Source: Caenorhabditis elegans | Lineage: Eukaryota; Nematoda; Chromadorea; Rhabditida; Rhabditidae | Direction of reading: 5' to 3' | NCBI RefSeq assembly: GCF_000002985.6 | Contig: NC_003279.8 | Coordinates: 10,788,001 to 10,852,000, forward strand | DNA length: 64,000 nt | Part shown: one piece after another, positions 14,601 to 24,773 of the stretch | Numbering within the stretch: position 1 is the stretch's first letter | How the letters are laid out: the number at the start of each line of letters is the position of its first letter | The notes under the pieces: model-generated | The model's input: only the letters and a program-made list of their open reading frames with translations | Database searches by the model: none | What the model was told of the DNA's origin: nothing | Position numbers and translations under genes: made by a program

Positions 14601-17600
14601 GATAGAAAATTCTTATTTCTAGCGTTGAAAATTCCACAGTAGAAATTACAGTACTCTTTGAAGGCGCACATGTAACGAAAATTGTCTGGTCGATACCGTA
14701 TACCGGTACCGTATTTTTTGCGTCTAGGTAATAATAATAATTGCAAGTTTTTCAAAAAAGCAAATTAAATACATTTAAAAAGATAATTTATCAATTTTTA
14801 AAGAAAAAATTGAAAAATCGAAAAAGGAAATTTTGGAAAAAATCTGAAATTTCCCCAGCTTCAGCAGCTTCAGCTTCAGGCAGCTTTTTTGATTCTTTTA
14901 GGATAATTTCTTAAATTTTCCTGCTCAAAAGTTCCAAATTTTCCGCTTAAAAATCGCTAAGAACCGAACAAAATTTATTCAAACTGAATAACTTTTCAGC
15001 GTACTTCCCATTTCGCATTGGAAACTGGTTCCTAAGTGTCATCGGACTTCATGGAAAAATTTCATATTTCCCATCAATCGTAGCGATGCTTCTTGGATAC
15101 ATTCAAATAGCCATCATAACCTACGTCATTCACCAAATAATGCTCCAATTCAAAATGAAAATGATGTATCGATTCCTTGGAATAATGTTCCTTATCATTA
15201 AAGTCTTCTTGCTGGTATTCTTGGAAATTGGATTTTTCCCTGTAATGTGTGGATGTTGGATGGATGTTTGTACACTTCCATTATTCAATATAACATTATC
15301 ACAAAGAATTGCAACATTTGCCACAGCTCCATTCATGTCAATATTCCTTCATTGGATGGTTGGAATGGTTTATGTATTTTATTCAGCGTCATTTGTAATA
15401 CTTCTACGAGAAATTCTGCGTCCTGGAGTACTATGGTTTATGAGAAATCTAAATGATCCCGACTTTAATCCAATTCAAGAAATGATTGATCTACCGTTCA
15501 CGCGGCATTTCCGAAGACTTGTTGTATCTACAACTCTGTTCTTTTCAACGATTCTTCTCATCTTCTACATTCCTCTCAACATAATCTCATCACTTATTCC
15601 ATCACTTCTACCCTACAATGTTTCAATGAGCGCAGAGACTCCACTATCAGAAATCTCATTGGAACTACTGATACTTCAAGTAGTGATGCCTGCAATCTTA
15701 GAACATGCAAATGGTCGTGGTTTTATCAAGTATGGAGTCAGATTTTGGTGTAAAGTAGTTGGAGCTGCGTTGGATTTGGATCAGTATTTGTTGTCGGATA
15801 ACAATAACAATAATCAGAACAATAATAATAATAACAATGATCCATTGAGAGCAGGAAATAATCAAGCTGGTGGAGGTCTTGCAGCTGAGCATCAAGCTCT
15901 TCTCCTGCTCCGCGAGCCCCGAGCCTACGAGCCATACAATCGACCATCACTATTCGGAGTTCGTGTATCGATTCTTCTTGTTCTAATGTCTTTGACAACA
16001 ACTCTATCAAGTGTTGTTGTATTCATTGTACCTGCTTCAATTGGACGTTTCATTATTCTAATGGTTTCGGGACAAACGAATGTTCATGAGATGTACACTG
16101 TTTCTCTGGGTCTCTATGTTTGTTGGACAATCGGGAAGTTTGGAGCAGTTGTGACGAAGTTTGTGAGAGGAGGACCACACTTGTTCAAGAGAGCTGTTGT
16201 TCATTATTCTTACTTGGTACGGTAAATTATTTAATGTCGATTTACGGAGTACCTCGTGTACTCCTCGTGGAGAAGGTGTTGATTGTTTTTTTTACCAAAA
16301 AAGCTTGATTTTGAACAGATGTAGCTAATTTTTCTTGAATTTGACAGTCGAATTAGAGATTGGAGGCAATACCGAATCCGCAATTTTTCCGCCAAAAACA
16401 CGGTACCCGGTCTCGACGATTTTTGTAATTTCGTATGTGACAAAAATTATCGTTTTGAGACCGATTACCATATTTTTAGCCCAAAAATTTACTGTTCTAA
16501 ATTTCAGAAAAAAAGTGGTTCAGACAAAAACTGTAAAATCTTCTCCTCGTGGAGTACACGAGCTGCGTGAATCGACACGGGCCCATTCAACACAAGGATG
16601 CCGGTTTTTGGAAAAAAATTTCAGAAAATTTCCAAATTTTCCATAATTTCTTAATTTACAAAAAAAACCCATCCATTCAAAATTTAAAATTGAAAATTAA
16701 TAAAAAATTTTCAGGGAATGCGCCTGTTTCTTGTTGCAATTCCAATAATTATCGTCTTGCCACTTTTGATGGGTACTTATTTCCAATTGGTTTTCTTCAC
16801 TCCAATGCGATTGGGATATCAACAGGTAACACTTTCAGACTGGATTTCTGAAAATTCTGAGAAAAAATTATTAAAAAATTAGCCTAAAATCATAAGTTTT
16901 CAAGTCTTTTTGTCTTTTTAAAATGATTTTTACGCCGAAAAAACGTTTAAAATTCATATTTTAATCAATTTCGGCATTATAATCGTTGAAAGCAACGAAA
17001 AACAAGACAAAAATACGAAAAAAAGGGGTGGAGAGTTTTCAATTTCAAAAGAAGCATTTTTCTGCGTTTCCATAATAATTTTTTTAAAGTTTCAATTTTC
17101 AAAGTTTATGATTTTTCGCTGCAAAAAGTATATAAATATATTCTGGCCACAAAAAAAGAGTAGAAAATCTTCAAATCATTTCAAAAAATCATTTCAGACA
17201 GCACTAATGTTCCCATATCAAGACTGGGCAATGGGCGTTGTTCAAATCAAAATCTTCGGTGTAATTGCTGTAATGGGACCCGATTGGTGGCTGAAAACAG
17301 AACTCGATCTACTTGTGCAACGTGGAATTGAGAATTTTGCGGCGTTACACGTTTTCGTGAGGATTGTCGTCCCATGTATACTGTATCTATCGACTTTTAT
17401 CGCTTTTCCGGTTGTTGTGATCAAGTTTTACGCGTTTATTTCAGGTAAAATGGATTCTAGAAGGATTTCAGAATTAATTGGATCCTTTAAATTGAAAAAA
17501 TCTCAAAAATGGCCATGTGTTGATTTACGCAGCTCGTGTACTCCCCGAGGAGACCCCAAAAAACCTGGATTTCAATCATTTTCACTTTTTTATTGGTTTT

Positions 17601-18383
17601 TATCAGCTGAAAACCTTATTTAAAAAATTAAATTTAGATTTGTCAAACAAAAATCATGCAGATTAAATAAATTTTTATTCAAACAAATTGAGGAAAGGAA
17701 AAAATTCATAATTTTTCGAGAAAGTTTGGAGAGAGAAAGTAGTAAAAAATATCATATTAGTCCAAAATTGACCAATTTATTCGAAAAACTGTAAAATGTT
17801 CTCCTCGAGGAGTACACGAAGTGCGTATATCGACATATGCACGCCAAAAATACGGTACCCGGTCTCGACACGACAATTTTTATTAGAAAAAGGTGTGCTC
17901 CTTTGAAGGGTACTGTAGTTTCAAAATTTCGTCACATCATACTTTCATATTTTTTCGTTAAAATTATCGCATTTAATTTTTAAAAAATCGCGAGAAGCGA
18001 AAACTTGAAATTACAGTAACCTTTAAAGGCACACATCTAATAAAAATTGTCATGTCGAGACCCGGTACCGTATTTTTGGCGCAACAGTTTTCAAAATAAA
18101 AAAAAAAATTTTCAAATTTTTTCCTCTTTTCATCTAAAACTGCGACCCCGCTCTTCTCACTAAATTTTCTAAATTTCCAGGCGCTGATCCAGAATTCACG
18201 ATGCTTCTTCTTCGTTTCTCGTATCCAGCATTCTTGTTCATAACCTCAGCCGTCGTCTTCATCAGATGGCAAGTTGTAAAGTTCCGCGAGTTGGCGGAAA
18301 AAATCAAAAATGACCGGTATCTGGTGGGCACACAACTAGTCAACTACGAGAGAAACGGCGTTCGAGCCACTGCTGCTCAGTGA
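11637..18383 (+). CDS. marc-6: MARCH6/TEB4-type ER membrane RING-CH E3 ubiquitin ligase
   Basis: MARCH6/Doa10 ligases ubiquitinate ER-membrane and cytosolic degradation substrates. I join eight exons: 11637-11787, 11833-11944, 12576-13242, 13822-14191, 15000-16216, 16715-16825, 17198-17444 and 18181-18383, giving 1,025 residues. A complete C4HC3 RING-CH domain is visible at C53, C56, C67, C69, H77, C80, C93, C96. It is followed by hydrophobic helices, a long Asp/Glu-rich cytosolic loop (about residues 215-260), an Ala-rich loop, and many more transmembrane segments, including the Doa10-typical block starting with [11 protein letters not shown]. An Asn run (NNNN) lies in exon 5 at about 15800-15840. 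The first intron is only 45 bases, divisible by three and open. The third and fifth donors (GTACTG, GTACGG) are weak, so those junctions are the least certain. Introns 4 to 7 hold many repeats. Confidence 0.93.
14576..14716. repeat. GTCTCGACACG palindromic repeat, copy 2 (degenerate)
   Basis: Within marc-6 intron 4, GTGCGCCTTTAAAGAGTACT and its inverted partner AGTACTCTTTGAAGGCGCAC flank about 55 bases. The right outer arm survives as TACCGGTACCGTATTTTT. Confidence 0.65.
16238..16585. repeat. Mixed short repeats in marc-6 intron 5
   Basis: Two fragments lie here. One is an inner-arm-less version of the GTCTCGACACG family at 16385-16482 (ACGGTACCCGGTCTCGACG and, inverted, CGTTTTGAGACCGATTACCA). 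The other family carries a CTCCTCGTGGAGTACACGAG core, at about 16245-16280 and 16545-16580, with further copies at about 17520-17560 and 17790-17840. Confidence 0.55.
17842..18081. repeat. GTCTCGACACG palindromic repeat, copy 3 (best preserved)
   Basis: In marc-6 intron 7 the left arm begins CGCCAAAAATACGGTACCCG and the right arm ends CCGTATTTTTGGCGC. The inner pairs GTCTCGACACGACAATTTTT / AAAAATTGTCATGTCGAGAC and TTGAAGGGTACTGTAG / ACAGTAACCTTTAAAGG complete a 240-base palindrome. No transposase is encoded, so it is a non-autonomous element. Confidence 0.75.
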
Positions 18384-19063
18384 TAAATATCAAACTTTTT
18401 TCCCAATTTTTTCCAGTTTTTCCGTGTGAATCTTTCTCATAAGGTTGTTTATTCATCTCTCTTAATATCTACATTTTTCTCATTTCTTCACACAACTTTC
18501 GTGTAATTTCGGTGATTTTTTCCCATTTTTTGTGTAGTTTTTCTTCCTTATCCTACATCAACGGTGACTTGTAACTTTTTTCCTGAATCAGTGAAAATCA
18601 AGCAATTACCCTGGTCTCACCACGACCGGGAATTAGTAGCTACCGTACCCACTAGAGCTACTTGGCATATTTGTGGTTACGGTAGCTGTAAAGTTTCAAT
18701 CGTGTCAAGACCCGGTACCGTACCTTTGCGTCAAGAGGTAACACCGTACTTCTCCAAATACTTGTTTTTTCTACCATTCTCGCTAGTTTTCCCAACTCTT
18801 TCCCAGGATTTTCTCTGTTTCTTTCCTATCTTCATATTCTTTTTTGCTGTTTTGGCTATCATGATATACTATAAATGTGTAATATTATTCAAATTATATA
18901 GAAATGAATGAAAAATTCAGATTTTAAACAAATTTCACGTGAACTTTTACACTACATAATCTTTCCAAAAAAAATACAAAAAAAGCTAGTTGATGAAGGT
19001 TAGATAAATCAGTTCTGAATTTTACAATCGTACCAAATCGAAGGATTTGTCTGTCCAAAAAAG
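18384..19063. other. Intergenic gap with repeat remnant
   Basis: This holds the marc-6 3' end, a repeat remnant at 18630-18735 (GTGTCAAGACCCGGTACCGT next to an inverted GCTACCGTA/TACGGTAGC pair) and a TC-rich block at 18770-18860. The start of the MSP-domain gene follows. No gene is supported here. Confidence 0.4.
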
Positions 19064-20224
19064 ATGACAATTGAAATAAGTGTCTTGATCGGCATCACCA
19101 TTGCTGGATGGATTCTCGCTGGATGTGGTGGAAAGAAGAAAAAGGATGGAAAGGTAATATTTTTAAACGTTTATGTATGCTTCCTAGGACCGAAAGTTTC
19201 GTGTCCTCGGTAGTATAGTGGTGAGTATCCGCGTCTGTCACATGCGAGACCCGGGTTCAATTCCCGGCCGGGGAGAAACCTTTTACACTTTTATCAATAA
19301 AAGCTTTATTTTTCAGTCTTCAACAGCCTCAGCAGCGGCCCCGAAAGCCGATAGTAAGATGAAACCGCCTGTGGAGAATGTGAAGTCGAAGAAGAGTGAG
19401 AAGAAAGAGGAGCCGAAGAAGGAAGAGGAGCCGAAGAAGGAAGAGGAGAAGAAGGAGAAATCGAAGAAGAGTGAGAAGAAGGACGATAAGAAGGAAGAGG
19501 CAAAGAAGGAAGACGATAAGAAAGATGAGAAAAAGGATGAAAAGAAAGAAGATAAGAAGGACGATAAGAAGGACGATAAGAAGGAAGAAAAGAAGGAAGA
19601 AAAGAAGGAGGATGAAAAAGAAAAGGGTGATGATAAGAAGGAGGACGAGAAGGATGATAAGAAGAGTGGTAGTAAGGATGCTGAGAAGAAAGAAGAGAAG
19701 AAGGAAGAGGAGAAGAAGGAGGAAAAGAAGGAGGAAAAGAAAGAGGAAAAGAAGGAAGATGAAAAGAAGGAGGACGAGAAGAAGGAGGAGCCGAAACCCC
19801 ACAGTGAGTTTTACCTATGAAAGATTAACGAAAACTTGAAATTTTCAGTCACTATCGATCCACCCGGTGATCTGATGTTCAAGGCCGATCAGCAAGAGCA
19901 GAAGAAGCTGAAACTCACGAATACTCACGACAAGAAAATTATGTTCAAGATCAAGACTTCGGATAATCAGGTTTATCTGTAAGTTGTCTAGACTATTATC
20001 AGAATTTGATATTATATTTTTTCAGTATGAATCCGGTGTACGGAACTGTCGAACCGGGAAAATCTGCTAATCTTACACTCACTCGAAACAAGGCACCAGC
20101 AAAAGAAGCTAAGCTTGTCATTGTGAACAGTGTGTTCTCTGGTGATGATAAGGATTTGGCCAAATCATTCAAGACTGGAAAACCGACTGGAGGACAAGTT
20201 ACTATCATGTTGAATGGCAAATAA
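19064..20224 (+). CDS. Membrane-anchored MSP-domain protein with Lys/Glu helix
   Basis: I join four exons: 19064-19153, 19317-19803, 19849-19978 and 20026-20224, giving 301 residues. Residues ~4-21 (ISVLIGITIAGWILAGC) form a single N-terminal membrane segment followed by Lys/Gly. Residues ~45-190 are almost entirely Lys, Glu and Asp in EKKEEKK-type repeats, which predicts a long charged single helix or disordered linker. Residues ~194-301 (ITIDPPGDLMF, then VYGTVEPGKSANLTLTR) are a clear Major Sperm Protein/VAP fold, usual length ~110. VAP proteins have the MSP domain first and the membrane anchor last, so this is the reverse layout. The first intron carries a tRNA gene on the same strand. 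Function is unknown; a membrane-contact or cytoskeletal linker is a guess. Confidence 0.88.
19204..19275 (+). tRNA. tRNA-Asp (anticodon GTC)
   Basis: A full cloverleaf is visible. Acceptor stem TCCTCGG pairs with CCGGGGA (one G-T), with discriminator G at 19275. The D-arm contains TAGTATAGTGG. The anticodon stem CGCGT/ATGCG closes the loop CTGTCAC, with anticodon GTC at 19237-19239. The T-arm is CCGGGTTCAATTCCCGG. There is no intron and no encoded CCA, as expected in eukaryotes. It lies inside intron 1 of the MSP-domain gene, on the same strand. Confidence 0.97.
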
Positions 20225-20606
20225 ATATTTTTTTGTACCGTGTTTTCTTATTGCACAGTGAAAATTTATATTTTGTGACAATTGTGGCTCCACACAATTT
20301 ATTTAACACATTTTTTGCAAAACTCCGAGGCCCCTGAGCCTGCGATTTTATCAAAAAGACAGCAATTTTCTGTTAAAAGCCGACAGACTACAGTACTCAA
20401 TTAGAATCGCGGTGAGACCCAGTGGGCAAACAGTTGGTCGCTCCTTTAAGCCTTATTAGGATTTACTTCGATTTCGACATTTTCTCACTTTTTCGAGGTT
20501 TTTCATGATTTAAAGTGTTGTTTTTACCAAAAATGTTTAAAAACTTTGAAAAAAAAACTCTTCTTAAGCTAAGAATATTACTTTTCCAGGTTTCAAAATC
20601 GAGAAA
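20225..20606. other. Intergenic gap
   Basis: Short gap between two same-strand genes. It contains a repeat-like AGACTACAGTACTCAATTAG/GCGGTGAGACCC segment at 20385-20440. A TTTTCCAG acceptor ends at 20589, 17 bases before the next start codon, suggesting trans-splicing. The spacing would permit an operon, but I have no direct evidence for one. Confidence 0.4.
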
Positions 20607-22384
20607 ATGGACAGTGGCGACTTTTCTCCAATGCAAAGCAATTTTTCATTAGGATTCATGTCGTTTGAAGACATCCCTGAAGACGTAATGAATTTTAAGC
20701 GATTTCATTATTAATTTCAGTTGAATTTTAGGCGCGAACCACAGAAATGATAGACAAAATAGTTTTTGAGGAGGATAAGGAGTACGATCATACTCAAGAT
20801 AGTTTTCGATACGGACGGTGAGGCTTTCCTTTTAATTTTCTTTCAAAATTCAGTTTTTTTCAGAGTCACTACCGGCGTCTCGTACAACTTGGTGACTGGA
20901 AAAATCCCGAAGACCGTGTTCGAACAGGTGAAAGCCAAAGACGACGAGAATGATAACGTGGAATTCGAAATGGAGCACTTGGAAGATAAAGAGACAGCTC
21001 ACAAGACACAGACATTCGATGAGCTTTATGAAAGCCAGATGCCGAAATATTTCGATTATCAGAGCAATTTCTCCGATGTCAACGGGATTTGGACACTACT
21101 TTTCGACCAAAATCACTATGAAAAGATGTCGACATTTGAGTTACAAGCGGCAATTTGTGCAGCTTTGAACTCTAAACATTTTATGATGATTTGTGTAGGA
21201 ATCGATGCATTTAATGCTGTAACTGGAGTTGAGATGTCTGCGAAGGATCGAGTTGTGTTTAGAATGGCTCTGACGAGAGCTGTTGCTGGAGAATTTCAGC
21301 CACCATTGGTTAAAGTTTGTAGAAATTTCTCTAAATTGAAAGTAAATTGAATTTTCCAGGTTGCTCCGAAGCAGCTCACCGGAGTTTCTCCAATGAAACG
21401 TGACATTTCAGAAGTCACTTCATCAATCGATGTTCTATTTGTTCCTGTGATTGGTGTGACTGATGAGGTCGAAAATAATCGATTTTTGATTGTTGTGAGA
21501 GTTAAAGGTACTTAATAGTTGATTACGGTACCTGGTCTCGACACGAATATATTACAATGGGTCTCGACACGAATATATTACAAAAACATGTTGTGCGCCT
21601 TTTCTGCGATTTTTTTACATTTTGAGTATCCGCTTAGATCCACAAATACAAAAAGTGGAGACCATTTAAAGGCGCACACCATTTTTCAGATATTCGACCG
21701 TGTCGAGACCAAGTACAGCGCTTTTGTTTTTAAAAAAAAAATCTCAAAATAATCTATTTTCAGAAATCTCGGATAAAGTCTATCAAATTTCATCGGGAAG
21801 AATTTACAATGAGCAGGAAGGACGTGTAGTCGAAATGTCGGATATGAATGAGGCTTTCCATAAATTGATTGTTGAAAAATCAATTTCTGATATTCAAACC
21901 AGACGCGGAAGCATGTTTATGTTGGAACCTGAACCGTTTCTCGAGGATTCGGCGGTTATATTTACGGAATCAAATGAGATTCCTAGTGAAAATCATGAAA
22001 TTTCTAGAGTTCATGTGAAAAACTGCACTGAAAGGTATTAAAAACGAGAAAACAACAAGAAATTTGCGAATAAAAATTTAATTCGTCTTCTCCAGTCTCT
22101 TTCCAAGAAAAGAGTAGTTTTTAAATCACCTACGATTGTCTTTTAAAAAACACCCAAAATTGTCTGAAAATCCAAAAAACATCGAGAAATAATGAAAATC
22201 CACTTTCAAAAACTCACATTTTTCGATTTTGGAAAAAAACTTTACTCATATCATCTAATTTTCCAGATCTCTCTCCCAATCGCTTCTCAATCTTCTCGAC
22301 ATCCAGAACATCGGCTGGATCTTCTTCGGCACCGCTCTCTCCTTCTGTATTTATAATAACGCCATCAAACCTCTTGTTAAATAG
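20607..22384 (+). CDS. Tail-anchored protein of unknown function
   Basis: I join six exons: 20607-20684, 20732-20817, 20864-21314, 21360-21507, 21764-22034 and 22267-22384, giving 383 residues. I do not recognise a named domain. The N-terminus is acidic, the middle is a mixed soluble region without obvious motifs, and residues ~355-377 (IGWIFFGTALSFCIYNN) are one hydrophobic segment followed by a short basic end. This is a classic tail anchor, so the bulk probably faces the cytosol from the ER or outer mitochondrial membrane. For exon 2, the second of two nearby acceptors (at 20731) is used because the first leads to a stop. Intron 4 holds a palindromic repeat. It converges on the kinase gene downstream. 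Confidence 0.85.
21523..21725. repeat. GTCTCGACACG palindromic repeat, copy 4
   Basis: The left arm TACGGTACCTGGTCTCGACA is followed by a direct 25-base duplication of its GTCTCGACACGAATATATTA part (about 21535 and 21560). The right arm is GACCGTGTCGAGACCAAGTA. The inner arm ATTTAAAGGCGCACACCATT is near 21665. It sits in intron 4 of the tail-anchored gene. Confidence 0.65.
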
Positions 22385-22701
22385 ACAATCTGTATCATTT
22401 TTCGTTTTGTTTTCTTCTTTTTTTCTGTGAGTATAAATATTACTATTAGTTGTTTCGATTATTCTTAATTTTTTTAAATAAATAATTTTTTTAACTGGAT
22501 AAAATCATAAGTGGCTTTGCTGCAAGATTCTTCTTCTTCATAGCTCAACGGTGGACGAATGGGACTTGCATTGGACAAGCCAAATAACCATCAAAACTGG
22601 CGAAGGACTATGATTGACACTTCCACAATTTTTAATTGAATAAAAACTTTTCTCAATAAACTTTATTCTCAAAACTATTCATAATACATGTAGAAAGTTC
22701 A
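22385..22701. other. Convergent 3' gap
   Basis: The gap between two converging genes. An AATAAATAATTTT tract at about 22475 could serve the plus-strand gene, and a minus-strand AATAAA at 22662-22667 could serve the kinase. A more GC-rich block at 22500-22640 has no splice signals that would make it an exon. Confidence 0.4.
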
Positions 22702-24773
22702 CTATTTCTCAATGGCTGTCATTGCACCTTGATCTTGCCCATGTGCAGCAGTCATAGTCGAGCTTTTGCTCTTCTCACGCGAGTTTGACCGTTTCATTTT
22801 CTTGCCAATCTTCGACATCATCTGTAAGAAATCATGAAATTTAAAACATTTTGACAAAAACTCACTCCGCCTGGACCAGTATCTCCTCCTTGAGCCTTGA
22901 CAAACGACTTCATCCACTTGCAAATGTCCTTCATTGGGAGACGATCCTCATACTTTTCCGGCCAGCATTTCGTCTTAAAAGTTATTGGATTACGGTAACT
23001 ACATTAATCTGAATTGATTCTTACCAAGATGAATTCTGCAAACTCCTTGTTTACCTCCGGGCTGAACGGCATACGGTATCCTTGGAGAACCTTCATTGCC
23101 ACCTCAATAACCTTGAATCCAGGATATGGCTCCTTCCCATCCTCGGTGATTTCCCATGCCATCACTCCAAAAGCGAAGACGTCAGTCTTTGGAGTATAAA
23201 GACCCGAACGAATGGTCTCTGGAGGCAACCAACGGATTGGTACCTTCTTTTTCAGATCCATCGTGTAGTCCGCACCTTCACGGGACAGTCCGAAATCAGC
23301 GATCTTGACCTGAAAGTTGTTTGTTAACTTCTAGATGCATCTAGATCCGTGATTATTTTCACTCGGGAATCGCTCGCCCACTATGGGGGAGTCTACGCAA
23401 GGACAACGCAAGGACAAGGACAACATTCTAATGGAATGGAAACGATTGCCCGACTGCACCAATTCTAGTTCAAGCGAACAATAACTTTTGTATTCTGTAT
23501 TCCTTCACGTCTCCCAGCGAGCGTAATAAATTATTATTATTATTATCTAGGTGAATCTACAGTACCTGTCCACCACCATAAAGGCAGTTACGAGCAGCGA
23601 CATCCCGGTGCATCAGGTTCTTCTCGTGGATGTAGGCGAGACCATTGGCAGCTTGGTAGATCAACTCGTACTTCTTGATCATCGGGAAATGGAGCTTCCC
23701 AAGGGCAGAATCGAGTGCTCCACCATCAGCCAACTCCATGATCACGTAAAGAGGTTCCGTGCCAGCTGCTACTCCGAAGAATTTGACGACGTTGATATGC
23801 TGAAATAAATCATTGAAAAATGTAGTGCAGGGGAATATAATGTGTTTATTTCTGAACTAATTAGCAACGCCCCGATTACTATGATCTCAAAGTTTTTTAT
23901 CTGCGAGAAAATCAGAGACTAAGGCTTATTTAAACTAAGGGAAAATCTTTACAGCTTCCCACAGATTCCTTAAATCCACGTGGATCCACAATGACTTTTT
24001 CGAAGCCCTGTGATACATCACTACTACTACTACTACTAATTAGCGTTCGCTTTGAACCAGCAGCTTGGCCCGAAATTACCCAAGCAGAGCAAGACTATTC
24101 CAAGAATCATAAGGCTTTCATCTCAAACTCACATCAAGATTTCTCATCAATCGAGCCTCCCGCATAATCTCCTTGATCTGCTCCTTCGTCATACTCTCCA
24201 GCTTTGCAGTCTTCACAGCGACAAGTACAGGCTGATGATTTGCATCCAGAATCTTCAGGAGCTTCCCCTTCCATACTTCTCCAAATGCTCCCTCTCCAAG
24301 CTTCTTCGTCAACTCCACATCCTCATGGTACAGCTCCCATTTCTGACGCTCCACAGCCTGCTTCAGCACAGCCTTGACAGTTCCATCCTTGGTCGAGAAG
24401 CTCTCTTTGGTCGACACATAGTGATTGACGAGTTCGATGATTGTTGGGAAGCCAATCTTATCAACGTAGACTTTGTGATCACTCTCACGAACAACAAAGT
24501 GATTAGCCTGGAAAAGAAGAAGTTTAATTGGAATCCCGGGAAAGATAATCACTAACAGAAGTCTTCTTTTCACCTACAACTGACAACACGAACTGCCTCT
24601 TTTCTCCTTTAACAGGCTCCGATGTTCTGAGCAAGAACTGACCGGGTTTATTAAGCATCTCCTGAAACAAGACAATAGTCTGAATAACCATCAGTAGCAC
24701 AACTCACCTGAATGTCCTCTCTCGGCAGCAATCCGTGATAGTACTTTTGATGAAGTAGATCCTTATCAGTCAT
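22702..24773 (-). CDS. Cytoplasmic SH2-tyrosine kinase, nematode Fer/Fes-like
   Basis: Seven exons on the minus strand: 24708-24773, 24557-24661, 24133-24507, 23566-23799, 23025-23309, 22866-22973 and 22702-22821. They give 430 residues, all introns phase 0. An SH2 domain occupies residues ~10-100, starting YYHGLLPRED, with the phosphotyrosine-binding R34 in FLLR. The kinase domain is complete: glycine loop GEGAFG 128-133, K156 in VAVK, E174 in the C-helix, catalytic HRDVAARN 246-253 with D248, and DFG at 265-267. So it should be active. The tail is short and basic/serine-rich. There is no F-BAR region, which is typical of the expanded C. elegans SH2-kinase family, many of them expressed in sperm. 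I cannot assign which member. Intron 4 contains a LINE fragment. Confidence 0.95.
23345..23544 (+). mobile_element. 5'-truncated LINE 3' end with (ATT)n tail
   Basis: A compact, GC-richer block ending GCGAGCGTAATAAATTATTA and then further ATT repeats sits in kinase intron 4, in the opposite orientation. It is flanked by ATCTAG at 23339-23344 and 23545-23550, a possible 6-base target-site duplication. The short ATT-type tail and 5' truncation are usual for CR1/RTE-like non-LTR elements. The exact family is not identified. Confidence 0.6.

Noticed and set aside
19329-19802. Long minus-strand open frame made almost only of Leu, Phe and Ile
   Set aside because: It is the antisense of the Lys/Glu-rich stretch of the MSP-domain gene; a run of GAA/AAG codons always gives such a shadow.
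22500-22640. GC-richer block downstream of the kinase, with a coding-like minus-strand peptide, considered as an alternative last exon
   Set aside because: No acceptor in a matching phase precedes it; the only nearby AG leads into a stop.
23999-24040. TACTACTACTAC run in kinase intron 3, considered as a functional repeat
   Set aside because: A short simple-sequence run, common in introns, with no further structure.
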